Source: an uncultured Flavobacteriaceae bacterium
GTDB taxonomy: Bacteria > Bacteroidota > Bacteroidia > Flavobacteriales > Flavobacteriaceae
Length of the DNA stretch: 64,000 nt
Reading direction: 5' to 3'
Assembly: GCA_947495135.1 (NCBI GenBank)
Contig: CANLXN010000002.1
Coordinates: forward strand, 372,001-436,000
Of this stretch, positions 1-8,418 are shown piece by piece (positions within the stretch are counted from its first letter, which is position 1; each line of letters opens with the position of its first letter). A program made the position numbers and the translations under genes. The notes under the pieces are model-generated. The model did no database searches. It was not told the DNA's origin and saw only the letters and a program-made list of their open reading frames with translations.

Positions 1-1872
1 GCACGATTTAGTGTTTCAAAAGTAGGTGTTCATGTAATGATTACATCTGCAAACCACCCTACTCAATTTATTGACCCTTACACAAAAGATAAGAGTCATT
101 ATATTCAGTATTCGCGAGAGGATGTATTACACTACACCAACCAATTTGAGTGTCTTGTAGATGAAAACATAGATTCGAATGTTTCAGTAGAAAATGAGCT
201 TCAAGAAAGAAATGCTGATGATGGTACTTTAAGAACTTTTAGACTAGCCTTGGCTTGTACAGGAGAATATGCTACTTATCACTTAAATCAGCAAGGAGTT
301 CCTACTACAGCAACAGACGAAGTGAAAAAAGAAGCCGTACTCTCTGCTATGAATGTGTCTATGACTCGTGTAAATGGTGTATTTGAAAGAGATGTTGCTA
401 TTAGCATGGAAATTATTCCTAATAATACAGATATTATTTTCCTAAATGCCGCAACCGATGGTTATACCAATAACGACCCATTTGCTCTATTAGATGAGAA
501 CCAAAATAAGTGTGATGGAGTAATTGGTAATGCAAATTACGACATTGGACATGTGTTTAGTACTCAAGGAGGTGGGGTTGCACAACTTAACTCTCCCTGT
601 GTAACAGGCTCAAAGGCTCGTGGTGTAACCGGAATTGGAAATCCAATTGGTGATTTTTACGATATCGACTACGTAGCGCACGAAATGGGTCACCAATACG
701 GGGGTCAGCACACACAAAACAATAACTGTCAGCGTAGCGGATCTTCTGTAGAACCAGGTAGTGCATCTACTATTATGGGATATGCTGGAATTTGCCCACC
801 AAATGTGCAAAATAACAGTGATGATTATTTCAATGGCGTAAATGTTATTCAGATGTGGAACAACATTACCTTTGGAAATAGTACTTGCGCTACACCAACA
901 GATACTAATAATGACCCACCAGTTGCAGATGCGGGTAGCAACTATCAAATTCCTGCTTCAACACCATTTATTCTTGAAGGCGCCGCAACAGATCCAAATG
1001 GCGCAGATGTATTAACGTATTGCTGGGAGCAAATTGATCCACAAGCTGCGACCATGCCACCATCGCCAACTTCTACTTCTGGACCTAACTTTAGATCATT
1101 AGATCCAAGTCTTTCTACAGACCGATTTATGCCAGCCATCGAGACGGTACTGGCAGGAAATACACAAACCACTTGGGAAGTAGTTCCTGCAGTGACGCGT
1201 ATTATGACATTTAGATTAACGGTGAGAGACAACGTTGCTAACGGAGCCTCTTCTTCAAGTGATGCTGTTGCAATATTTACAAATGATACTGCAGGTCCTT
1301 TTGTTGTGACTTCTCAAACCGCCCCTACTACCGAATGGGTAGTTGGAACAACAGAAACTGTTACTTGGGATGTAGCAAACACTACTGCCGAGCCTATAAA
1401 CGCTGCTAATGTTGATATTTTAATGTCTACAGATGGCGGACAAACGTTCGATGTAGTTGTGCTTGCAGGAACACCCAACGATGGAAGTCAAGAAGTAAAT
1501 GTTCCTAATTTGAATACTACTGAAGCGCGCTTGATGGTACGTGGATCTGAGAATATTTTCTACAATGTAAACGCCACCAATTTTGAAGTAAGCGGAGAGT
1601 TAGGAACTTCAGATTTCGACTTAGAAGACTTAAGCATCTGGCCTAATCCAAGTTCAGGGAATATCAATATTTCTTTTACTGCACAAGCCGAAAAAGTGGA
1701 ATTAAGTCTATACGACCTAAGAGGAAGAAGAATCACATCTAGCAACTATAATGCTGGAGCTGGAAGTAATTTCAATCAGTCTATAGATTATAGCACTATG
1801 GCCAAAGGAATGTATTTCATACAGATTAATAACGGAGACTCATCTGTTACCAAGAGAATTATCTTAAAGTAA
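1..1872 (+). CDS. Secreted reprolysin-like zinc metallopeptidase with T9SS sorting domain (5' end missing)
   Basis: The frame is open from base 1, so the N-terminus lies outside the window; 623 residues are visible. Residues 227-237 read HEMGHQYGGQH, the HExxHxxGxxH zinc site of metzincins, and STIMGY about 30 residues later fits the Met-turn, placing it with the reprolysin-like family. After the catalytic domain come a PKD/Ig-like segment (starting near PPVADAGSNY), a further beta-rich segment and a C-terminal T9SS type A domain (WPNPSSGNINI ... KGMYFIQI ... KRIILK). It is inferred to be exported through the Sec pathway and T9SS and to be an extracellular or surface protease. It converges on a lipoprotein gene with a hairpin terminator between. 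The family call is secure; the substrate is unknown. Confidence 0.9.
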   Translation, partial: ARFSVSKVGVHVMITSANHPTQFIDPYTKDKSHYIQYSREDVLHYTNQFECLVDENIDSNVSVENELQERNADDGTLRTFRLALACTGEYATYHLNQQGVPTTATDEVKKEAVLSAMNVSMTRVNGVFERDVAISMEIIPNNTDIIFLNAATDGYTNNDPFALLDENQNKCDGVIGNANYDIGHVFSTQGGGVAQLNSPCVTGSKARGVTGIGNPIGDFYDIDYVAHEMGHQYGGQHTQNNNCQRSGSSVEPGSASTIMGYAGICPPNVQNNSDDYFNGVNVIQMWNNITFGNSTCATPTDTNNDPPVADAGSNYQIPASTPFILEGAATDPNGADVLTYCWEQIDPQAATMPPSPTSTSGPNFRSLDPSLSTDRFMPAIETVLAGNTQTTWEVVPAVTRIMTFRLTVRDNVANGASSSSDAVAIFTNDTAGPFVVTSQTAPTTEWVVGTTETVTWDVANTTAEPINAANVDILMSTDGGQTFDVVVLAGTPNDGSQEVNVPNLNTTEARLMVRGSENIFYNVNATNFEVSGELGTSDFDLEDLSIWPNPSSGNINISFTAQAEKVELSLYDLRGRRITSSNYNAGAGSNFNQSIDYSTMAKGMYFIQINNGDSSVTKRIILK

Positions 1873-1890
1873 AATTTATTACTTGCAATA

Positions 1891-1925
1891 AAAAAAAGGT
1901 GAACATTTCTGTTCACCTTTTTTGT
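1891..1925. terminator. Bidirectional rho-independent terminator
   Basis: A perfect hairpin (AAAAAGGTGAACA, short loop, TGTTCACCTTTTT) with A and T runs on both sides lies between two convergent genes and can serve both. Confidence 0.85.
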
Positions 1926-1945
1926 TTTCTTTTATTTGAAGTCGA

Positions 1946-2476
1946 TTACTTTACACTGCTAATTTTATGCGAAGTCTCATCCACTGTAAAATCAAGTTCA
2001 AAACCTATGGACTTGTCTGGGTTTTTATGAAGTTTTAAAGTTCCTTTAGTCACCTCATAAAAACCAGCTTCTCCACGGCAAAAGCATTGCTTATTGAATA
2101 ACAAATTAACTTTTGCAAGCTCAGTATCAGTAAACACAACAGTTTCTCTAAAATTAGGCACATTAAAATAAATCTGTTCTGTATAGTCTCCGTCTGCAGT
2201 GCCTTCTGGCCCTTTTTTAAGGTAGGTAAATTCGATTACGGACGCACTGCTGTCGGTAAATTTTGGGTATAGAGCTCCAGTACCGTCCTTTTCAACCGTA
2301 AAAGAAGTTCTAGTGCGTGTTTCAACAGAACAACTGCCGTTTTCAGGACAAGTTCCATTGCTTAAATCTACGGCAGATTGGGCATTCATATTGTTTTTCG
2401 AAGTTACATTATCGACACTTTTACAAGCACTTAATGATAAAAAGGCTACCATTATGAGTAGGTAATAATTTGACAT
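1946..2476 (-). CDS. Hypothetical lipoprotein
   Basis: The 176-residue protein starts with a short hydrophobic signal and the lipobox LSAC (Cys18), so it should be a lipid-anchored envelope protein. Five further cysteines (CPENGSC, and QCFC in the second half) could form disulfides in the periplasm. I recognise no domain. It begins 11 nt after the end of the neighbouring lipoprotein gene on the same strand, so the two are probably co-transcribed, with the Pmp3-like gene first. The bidirectional hairpin follows its stop codon. Confidence 0.75.
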   Translation of the reverse strand: MSNYYLLIMVAFLSLSACKSVDNVTSKNNMNAQSAVDLSNGTCPENGSCSVETRTRTSFTVEKDGTGALYPKFTDSSASVIEFTYLKKGPEGTADGDYTEQIYFNVPNFRETVVFTDTELAKVNLLFNKQCFCRGEAGFYEVTKGTLKLHKNPDKSIGFELDFTVDETSHKISSVK

Positions 2477-2487
2477 AATTAAGGGTT

Positions 2488-3231
2488 TTATTTTTCTAGT
2501 TCAATTTCCAAATCTAAAACGTCTGGATTTTTAAAATATTCAAAAAAGCTTCTTTCTAAAGTAACTGTTTTTCCATCTAATGAGAACATGGCGTCTTCAG
2601 CAGAAGATTTTTTTATTTTCTTCGGAAAAGTATATTTCACTTTATATTTCATTTCGCTCATAAAAGCCGCGGCCTGCTTCATGCTGTCAATCTGTTTTTG
2701 GTGTTCGGTTTCATCAATAATGTAAGCATCCCGTTTAAAAACGCCATCGTTATAACTAAAACGAACTCCTAAAATATCTTCCTTTACTTCCATCGGGTCG
2801 TCATCAGATGCATCTGATGAGCTACTCCCAGGCATTACTCCTTCTACTTGATCCAAACCTTTAAATAGGTCGTTTGCCTCTTCCACATTTTTAAAGTCCA
2901 CAAATACTTCCATGAGCATTTTTTTACTTTCTGGATCAATGTCCATATGTACTTTGTAGTTTTCCATTTTTTTAAGACGTTCCTGTTCTTTGGCTGGGAG
3001 CTTCGCAATACTGTCTTTCTTTTCTTCGAACATATCTTTAAAAGAAATAATCGTATCCTGTTTCACCATGGTCGAATCTGGGCTAAACTCACCACTAAAG
3101 GCCATCATTTCACCTAAATCCATCTGGATGGCCATGCGACCGCTTCCATCTTCATTAATAGTCATGGTTTCTGAAAACTGGCAACTCACCAACGTAGTTG
3201 CAAATAGCACTAATGCAATAATTTTTTTCAT
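2488..3231 (-). CDS. Hypothetical lipoprotein of a flavobacterial family
   Basis: The 247-residue protein has a signal peptide ending in the lipobox LVSC (Cys17). The mature part begins with an ETMTINEDGSGRM stretch, typical of flavobacterial lipoproteins of unknown function, and continues with an acidic, Met- and Lys-rich body including an Asp/Ser-rich linker near residue 140. No catalytic motif or transmembrane segment follows the signal. It lies 4 nt downstream of the Pmp3-like gene and 11 nt upstream of another lipoprotein gene, forming a likely three-gene envelope operon. The lipoprotein call is firm and the function unknown. Confidence 0.8.
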   Translation of the reverse strand: MKKIIALVLFATTLVSCQFSETMTINEDGSGRMAIQMDLGEMMAFSGEFSPDSTMVKQDTIISFKDMFEEKKDSIAKLPAKEQERLKKMENYKVHMDIDPESKKMLMEVFVDFKNVEEANDLFKGLDQVEGVMPGSSSSDASDDDPMEVKEDILGVRFSYNDGVFKRDAYIIDETEHQKQIDSMKQAAAFMSEMKYKVKYTFPKKIKKSSAEDAMFSLDGKTVTLERSFFEYFKNPDVLDLEIELEK

Positions 3232-3235
3232 TTTA

Positions 3236-3394
3236 TTAATTCTTAGGATTATTTATAATAATTAAGGCGGCAATAACACCAGGGATCCAGCCACAAACAG
3301 TCAATATTAAGACAATTAAAATAGACCCACAACCTTTATCGATTACGGCTAGCGGTGGAAAAAGAATAGAAAGTAGAACCCTCCAAATACTCAT
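3236..3394 (-). CDS. Pmp3/YqaE family small membrane protein
   Basis: A 52-residue reading frame starts at the ATG complementary to 3392-3394 and is too short for usual ORF cut-offs. It reads as two membrane helices: a first with the family signature LFPPLAVIDKG and a second with LTVCGWIPGVIAALIII. The pattern FPPlav...G.......lt..GwiPG.ihA is that of Pmp3/YqaE proteins, small inner-membrane proteins linked in other organisms to membrane potential and cation or stress tolerance. It is the first gene of a probable operon with two lipoprotein genes; the gap to the next gene is 4 nt. The family call rests on the motif and exact length. Confidence 0.88.
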   Translation of the reverse strand: MSIWRVLLSILFPPLAVIDKGCGSILIVLILTVCGWIPGVIAALIIINNPKN

Positions 3395-3487
3395 AGCAAC
3401 AAATTTACAAATTAATACAGCTAATGAGTCGGGAGTTTTTGCTTTTGTTACAAGGACGTTTCTTGTATATTAGTGCTTTCTTATAAA

Positions 3488-4543
3488 ATGAAAAACGCAC
3501 ATCACTTTCTTTATCTCCTACTACTGCTGCCAAGTATGCTCGCGGCACAGTACGAATTTTCAGGTTTTGTGGATTCCGAAAATCTGGATGGAAATATTTA
3601 TTTATCGGTGGTGGAAGACTACAGAAAGATCTCTGGGGTGCATCCCGAACAGATTATTAATAAGACCAAGGCAGATTCTACTGGATATTTCAGCTTTGTT
3701 GGCAATAACCTTCCTTTAGAAAATAAAATATACCGCATACATGTAGATATGTGTAGTGACAACGAACAAGGCATCAATCACTTTACTGGACATTGCCCAA
3801 ACACTAAAGAAATAGTTTTTGCTGCGAACAACAGCACCGTGCTTTCCTTACCTTTTTCGTTCGAAAATGAAATCTTTTGTAAAGTGATTTCAGAAAACGA
3901 AAAAGCAAAGACTTTTCTAAAGATAGATTCCCTAAAACACGATATGCGTTTCGCTTTTGGAACCTATAGAAGTGAGGCCAACCGAAAATTAAATTCAAAA
4001 AAATGGTTTAGTATTTTGCAGCAATACGGCGAACAACTGCAAGAGCCGTTGGCAGAATTATACAGCTATTCCTTTTTAAGCGAACGCTCTAGCGACTTGT
4101 ATAATTACTATCTGGAAGATTTAAAAACCAATCCGTATTACGACCATTTGTTGCAGCGACTACAGGCTAAGTATCCAAACTCTCCGTACACCCTTCAATA
4201 CGAAAAAGAGTTGAAAAGTGATCGGATTTTGATTTCTTCTCAAGAACAAGCAGGTCTTGACTGGTGGGTCTATCTGTTAGGAGGGATTGCTATTCTTTCT
4301 CTTGTAGGTAATTATTATTTCTTCGGAAAGGTGAAGAAAATGAAAAAACAGGAATCGAATGCAGCTTCGTTATCGGCCCAAGAACAGAAAGTGCTGGATC
4401 AAATCTTATCCGACAAAACCAACAAAGAGATCGCAACCGAATTATTTGTAAGCGTAAGCACTGTAAAAACGCACGTCAATAACCTATACAAAAAGCTCCA
4501 AGTTTCGTCTAGAGACGAAGTAAAATCATTGTATCAGAAATAG
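3488..4543 (+). CDS. Membrane-anchored LuxR-type transcriptional regulator
   Basis: I chose the ATG at 3488 because it directly precedes a signal-like stretch (MKNAHHFLYLLLLLP...AAQ); an ATG 15 nt upstream would add five residues before it. The 351-residue protein has a periplasmic region of about 230 residues, one transmembrane helix near residues 258-280 (WWVYLLGGIAILSLVG), a short coiled linker and a C-terminal LuxR/GerE HTH with the recognition segment NKEIATELFVSVSTVKTHV. This layout, an external sensor joined through one helix to a DNA-binding domain, occurs repeatedly in flavobacteria. No kinase or receiver domain is present. The ligand and target genes cannot be read from the sequence. 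Confidence 0.85.
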   Translation: MKNAHHFLYLLLLLPSMLAAQYEFSGFVDSENLDGNIYLSVVEDYRKISGVHPEQIINKTKADSTGYFSFVGNNLPLENKIYRIHVDMCSDNEQGINHFTGHCPNTKEIVFAANNSTVLSLPFSFENEIFCKVISENEKAKTFLKIDSLKHDMRFAFGTYRSEANRKLNSKKWFSILQQYGEQLQEPLAELYSYSFLSERSSDLYNYYLEDLKTNPYYDHLLQRLQAKYPNSPYTLQYEKELKSDRILISSQEQAGLDWWVYLLGGIAILSLVGNYYFFGKVKKMKKQESNAASLSAQEQKVLDQILSDKTNKEIATELFVSVSTVKTHVNNLYKKLQVSSRDEVKSLYQK

Positions 4544-5024
4544 TTGATGGTTGGCGGAAAATAGAGGACGTAAGCTTAACATCCCATACTCCATGTCCAC
4601 TTTTGAACCGCAAAAACCAACCCCAAATTGAATTACTTTTTTCAACCACAGAGAATAGAAAGGCCATAGAAGGTTGGATTATCACAAATAAGAACTACAT
4701 ACGTTGATTTGTTGATTTGAAAAATTATTGATCAACTAAAAATCATGCATCGTACCTCGTATATTTTTCAATTTCAATTTCAATTTAAGTACTCAAACTA
4801 TATCTGAAGCGCGCAAGGGATTACTCCATACTGTCAACTAATGGCCAAAATCTAACTTCCCACTAATCCTTAACGCCTTTGCTCAAATTCCTACCAACCC
4901 ATGCTTTCCTCTCCCCACTAAAATCTATATTCAACCCCGGTCTAGTCCCCTTTTCAAACTCCATTTTCTTTCGATTATCCCTCCATATGATGAGTTTTGA
5001 AGAACTAATAAAAACCAGAACCCT
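4544..5024. other. Gene-free interval
   Basis: No convincing coding frame was found in these 481 bases. The minus-strand frame starting at 5170 lies mostly over the thioredoxin-like gene and has no family features. Apart from an imperfect inverted repeat at 4811-4876 I see only AT-rich sequence with short TTTCAA repeats near 4770-4790. Confidence 0.6.
4811..4876. repeat. Imperfect inverted repeat
   Basis: GCGCAAGGGATTACT at 4811-4825 is nearly complementary to ACTAATCCTTAACGC at 4862-4876 (12 of 15 positions), with a 36-nt spacer. The right arm read on the minus strand (GCGTTAAGGATTAG) recalls the GCGTTAGGGATT start of the structured repeats at 44733 and 49921, so this may be a decayed relative. 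Confidence 0.4.
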
Positions 5025-5909
5025 ATGAAATCACAACTCCTTTTATTTTTGGCCATGTCGTTATGCGTAATGGCGCTATCTGCACAACCCATTAATACTG
5101 AAATTACCGCCAAAGGCAAAAAACCAGTTCTACTTGGTAAAATCAATAAAGAAGGTTTATCTACCAACACCTATGCCGAATGGTTTAACAAAAACTATGA
5201 AGAATACAACCCTAATCAAACCAGTATCGACAGTCTAAAAAACCAATTAGGCAAATACACCATTACCGCATTTATGGGAACTTGGTGCGGCGATAGCAAA
5301 CGGGAAGTGCCTCGCTTTTACAAAGTACTAGAAGAAGCCAATTTTCCTTTGGAACGCCTAACCATGGTAGGTGTAAGCAGAGATCGAGACACCTACAAAC
5401 AAAGCCCAGGTGGCGAAGAAGAAAACCTTTCAATTCATAGAGTACCCACGTTTATCATTTATAAAAACGGAAAAGAACTAAATCGAATTGTAGAATCCCC
5501 CGTTACCTCCATTGAAGAAGATTTAGAACAAATACTTCAGAAAAACTACAATCCCAAGTACCAAGGCGTGCCACTAGTTCATGATTTACTGACGGAAATT
5601 GATTCGAGAAAATTTCAGAAGAAACAAAAAAGATTAATCCCTGAATTAAAAAAAGTAATCAAAAAGACGAGCGAACTAAATACCTACTCCAGCGTACTAT
5701 TCTACGCTCATAAAAAGGAAGAAGCACTGGCAGTAGCCAAGATCAATACTTTATTATTTCCAGAAGAGGCATCTACGTATCAGAGCCTAGGAAATAAGCT
5801 TTTTCAAATGGATGACAAAAAAGGCGCCATCGAAAATTATAAAAAAGCGGTAGAGTTAGATCCCACCAATGAGAAATTGAAAAATATGTTAGCCAAATTA
5901 CAGTCCTAA
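5025..5909 (+). CDS. Periplasmic thioredoxin-like protein with C-terminal TPR
   Basis: The 294-residue protein has a signal peptide (cleavage likely after LSAQ), a thioredoxin fold at about residues 65-170 and helical TPR-like repeats at the end (ALAVAKINTLLFPEEASTY, then KGAIENYKKAVELDPTNEK). The active-site loop is TWCGDSKREVP: the second cysteine of the usual CxxC is a serine. The cis-proline motif RVPTF is present. A single active-site Cys would fit isomerase, reductase-partner or binding roles better than a classical dithiol oxidase. It stands alone, 164 nt upstream of lysS, with no obvious redox partner nearby. Confidence 0.85.
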   Translation: MKSQLLLFLAMSLCVMALSAQPINTEITAKGKKPVLLGKINKEGLSTNTYAEWFNKNYEEYNPNQTSIDSLKNQLGKYTITAFMGTWCGDSKREVPRFYKVLEEANFPLERLTMVGVSRDRDTYKQSPGGEEENLSIHRVPTFIIYKNGKELNRIVESPVTSIEEDLEQILQKNYNPKYQGVPLVHDLLTEIDSRKFQKKQKRLIPELKKVIKKTSELNTYSSVLFYAHKKEEALAVAKINTLLFPEEASTYQSLGNKLFQMDDKKGAIENYKKAVELDPTNEKLKNMLAKLQS

Positions 5910-6018
5910 TTACAAGGCAAAAACCCTGCTTCATCTTCCACATAATGCGGAAAGAAATTTCCATGGCGGAGCGTACAAAATGAGGTTTGTGAGTATAAGC
6001 GACAAAAGTGTTAGAGGA

Positions 6019-6050
6019 ATTGAAAAAACCGTTGATTGTATCTATCTTTG
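6019..6050 (+). promoter_or_regulatory. Bacteroidota-type promoter of lysS
   Basis: ATTG at 6019-6022, 20 nt, then TATCTTTG at 6043-6050 fit the -33/-7 pattern TTTG-N19-21-TAnnTTTG. The start of transcription would be near 6056, downstream of the GTG at 6008 and upstream of the ATG at 6074, which decides the lysS start. Confidence 0.65.
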
Positions 6051-6073
6051 TTGCTTATTTTTACACATTTTAT

Positions 6074-7768
6074 ATGCAACTTTCGGAACAAGAACTCGTA
6101 CGAAGAGACAAACTCTCGCAAATACAAGCGATGGGGATCAATCCTTACCCAGCTAATTTATACCCAGTAAACATCACTTCTGATAAGATTAAACAGGAGT
6201 TTACGGACGGTAAAAAGGTAATTGTAGCTGGACGTTTAATGTCTCGCCGTATCCAAGGAAAAGCATCTTTTGCTGAACTCCAGGACTCTGAAGGTCGTAT
6301 CCAAGTATATTTCAATAGAGATGAAATTTGTACTGGAGAAGATAAAACCAAGTACAACGAATTATACAAAAAACTCCTTGACATAGGTGACTTTATTGGG
6401 ATTGAAGGTGAATTATTCACTACTCAAACAGGGCAGCAAACTATTATGGTGAAGGATTTCACCTTATTATCTAAGTCCTTAAAGCCGCTTCCTCTGCCAA
6501 AAACAGATAGCGAAGGTAATACCTATGACGAATTCAATGATCCGGAGCTACGTTACCGTCAGCGATACGCAGATTTGGTGGTGAATCCACATGTAAAAGA
6601 AGTATTTGTAAAAAGAACGAAGCTTTTTAATGCCATGCGCTCGTTCTTTACAGAAGCTGGATATTACGAAGTAGAAACTCCCATCCTACAGTCAATTCCT
6701 GGTGGTGCTGCGGCACGACCTTTTATTACGCATCACAACTCATTGGATGTTCCAATGTACATGCGTATTGCGTGCGAATTGTACCTAAAGAAATTAATCG
6801 TTGGTGGTTTTGACGGCGTATATGAGTTTGCTAAAACCTTTAGAAATGAAGGAATGGACCGCACGCACAATCCAGAGTTCACCATGATGGAAATCTATGT
6901 AGCTTATAAAGACTACAACTGGATGATGGATTTTACTGAAAAGCTTCTAGAGCATTGCGCCATTGCCGTAAATGGAACCTCTAAAACTACTTTTGGTGAA
7001 CACAAAATCGACTTTAAGGCGCCTTATGCCAGAGTAACGATGACCGATTCTATCAAGCATTTTACAGGCTTTGATATTTCAGGGAAAACCGAGGACGAGA
7101 TTCGTGAAGCGGCGCTAGGAATGGGACTTGAAGTAGACGACAGCATGGGGAAAGGAAAACTAATCGATGAGATCTTTGGCGAAAAATGTGAAGGAAATTA
7201 TATCCAACCTACCTTTATTACAGACTATCCAAAAGAAATGAGTCCGTTGTGTAAAGAGCATCGTTCTAACCCAGAACTAACCGAGCGTTTCGAACTAATG
7301 ATCTGCGGAAAAGAGTTAGCGAATGCCTACAGTGAGTTGAACGATCCTATCGACCAGCGCAAGCGTTTTGAGGATCAAGTAGAATTAGCAGGCCGCGGTG
7401 ATGATGAAGCAACCGAGTTTATTGACTACGACTTCCTACGCTCTTTAGAATACGGAATGCCACCAACGAGCGGATTGGGAATTGGAATGGATCGTTTTAT
7501 GATGTTCCTCACCAACAACTCTTCTATCCAAGAAGTGCTGCTCTTCCCACAAATGAAGCCGGAGAAGAAAGCAGTAGCCATGACCAACGAGGAAAAGGCC
7601 GTTTTCATCATTCTGAAAGCCAACTCTCCAATAGAACTGAACGCCTTAAAAGAGCAAAGCGGACTGAGTAACAAAAAATGGGACAAGACCATCAAAGGTT
7701 TGACCAAGCACGGTGTTGCCAAAGTAGATAAAACAGATGATGGGTTGTTTGTGAAAATTTCAGAATAA
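6074..7768 (+). CDS. lysS: Lysyl-tRNA synthetase, class II
   Basis: The enzyme charges tRNA-Lys with lysine in the cytoplasm. The 564-residue frame has the N-terminal OB-fold anticodon domain (VIVAGRLMSRRIQGKASFAEL) and the class II core: motif 2 around FAKTFRNEGMDRTHNPEFTMME and motif 3 around GLGIGMDRFMMFL. After the usual end near residue 500 there is a tail of about 65 residues (NSPIELNALKEQSGLSNKKW...) that looks like a small winged-helix extension and is common in Bacteroidota. The frame is open upstream to a GTG at 6008, but the promoter at 6019-6050 and the standard N-terminus MQLSEQELVRRDKL make the ATG at 6074 correct. Two hairpin terminators follow. Confidence 0.97.
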   Translation: MQLSEQELVRRDKLSQIQAMGINPYPANLYPVNITSDKIKQEFTDGKKVIVAGRLMSRRIQGKASFAELQDSEGRIQVYFNRDEICTGEDKTKYNELYKKLLDIGDFIGIEGELFTTQTGQQTIMVKDFTLLSKSLKPLPLPKTDSEGNTYDEFNDPELRYRQRYADLVVNPHVKEVFVKRTKLFNAMRSFFTEAGYYEVETPILQSIPGGAAARPFITHHNSLDVPMYMRIACELYLKKLIVGGFDGVYEFAKTFRNEGMDRTHNPEFTMMEIYVAYKDYNWMMDFTEKLLEHCAIAVNGTSKTTFGEHKIDFKAPYARVTMTDSIKHFTGFDISGKTEDEIREAALGMGLEVDDSMGKGKLIDEIFGEKCEGNYIQPTFITDYPKEMSPLCKEHRSNPELTERFELMICGKELANAYSELNDPIDQRKRFEDQVELAGRGDDEATEFIDYDFLRSLEYGMPPTSGLGIGMDRFMMFLTNNSSIQEVLLFPQMKPEKKAVAMTNEEKAVFIILKANSPIELNALKEQSGLSNKKWDKTIKGLTKHGVAKVDKTDDGLFVKISE

Positions 7769-7772
7769 ACCA

Positions 7773-7803
7773 AAAACGACCTCTCCAAAGAGAAGCCGTT
7801 TTC
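7773..7803 (+). terminator. Terminator after lysS
   Basis: AAAACGACCTCTC, loop CAAA-like, GAGAAGCCGTTTT forms a stem with two mismatches ending in Ts, 5 nt after the lysS stop. Confidence 0.6.
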
Positions 7804-7814
7804 ATCATCAAAAC

Positions 7815-7848
7815 AAAAAAAGTGGGAGCATCAAAAACTCCCACTTTT
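7815..7848. terminator. Bidirectional terminator between convergent genes
   Basis: AAAAGTGGGAG, 9-nt loop, CTCCCACTTTT is a perfect hairpin flanked by A and T runs. It lies directly after the minus-strand GDYXXLXY gene and can also stop lysS transcripts. Confidence 0.85.
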
Positions 7849-8418
7849 CTATTCTTTCTGTTCCTGCTCTACATATTTCTGGATAGAGATGTCGTCGATA
7901 AAAACATCGTCCAAAATTGCCACGCCTTCTTTAACAAAAACACGACCGTAGCAAACCGAAGGAACAGAATCTCGGTTTCTATTGATATCCCAAACTGCCC
8001 GCTCTGCATCGTACGCCTTGTCTTCGTTCATAAAGTGTTTATTAAAAGGCAGATCAAAATGTAGCGTTCCATTGTAATTACTGTTTACAGTTGCCATCAC
8101 ATAATCCTGATCTGTATCTAACAAGGTACTGCTCGCGTGCGTCGCCTTGGCATAGCCTAGAGAATCATTAGCGATGTAAACGTAAATAGGATCTCTCCAA
8201 GTGAGTAAACTATCTGCATGGGTTACTTGGTTCATCTCATAATTAAGCACTATAAACTTCCCTCGAAAAGGATCGTTTGGGTCAATAGGCTGCGTTCTAA
8301 ATTTATAGGCAGTTCCCGTGCCTAAAACATCTTCTTGTTCGAAAATCATTTGCCCTGGCACAAACCATTGTGCGAGAAGCATCACAACAAATCCTATGGT
8401 GATCATTATTTTATTCAT
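7849..8418 (-). CDS. GDYXXLXY domain protein
   Basis: The frame extends to 8487 but the ATG at 8418 (MNKIMITIGFVVMLLAQW) directly precedes a hydrophobic N-terminal helix and is taken as the start, giving 189 residues. The family-defining motif appears as DPFRGKFIVLNYEM, a variant of G(D)YxxLxY, and a second conserved region reads VCYGRVFVKEGVA. The role of the family is unknown; it is an envelope protein usually encoded next to a DUF2157 protein, as here. The start overlaps the end of the upstream DUF2157 gene by 8 nt, so translation is probably coupled. Confidence 0.9.
   Translation of the reverse strand: MNKIMITIGFVVMLLAQWFVPGQMIFEQEDVLGTGTAYKFRTQPIDPNDPFRGKFIVLNYEMNQVTHADSLLTWRDPIYVYIANDSLGYAKATHASSTLLDTDQDYVMATVNSNYNGTLHFDLPFNKHFMNEDKAYDAERAVWDINRNRDSVPSVCYGRVFVKEGVAILDDVFIDDISIQKYVEQEQKE

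Noticed and set aside
4931-5170. A 79-residue minus-strand frame in the gap before the thioredoxin-like gene
   Set aside because: It overlaps the start of a well-supported gene and shows no family features.
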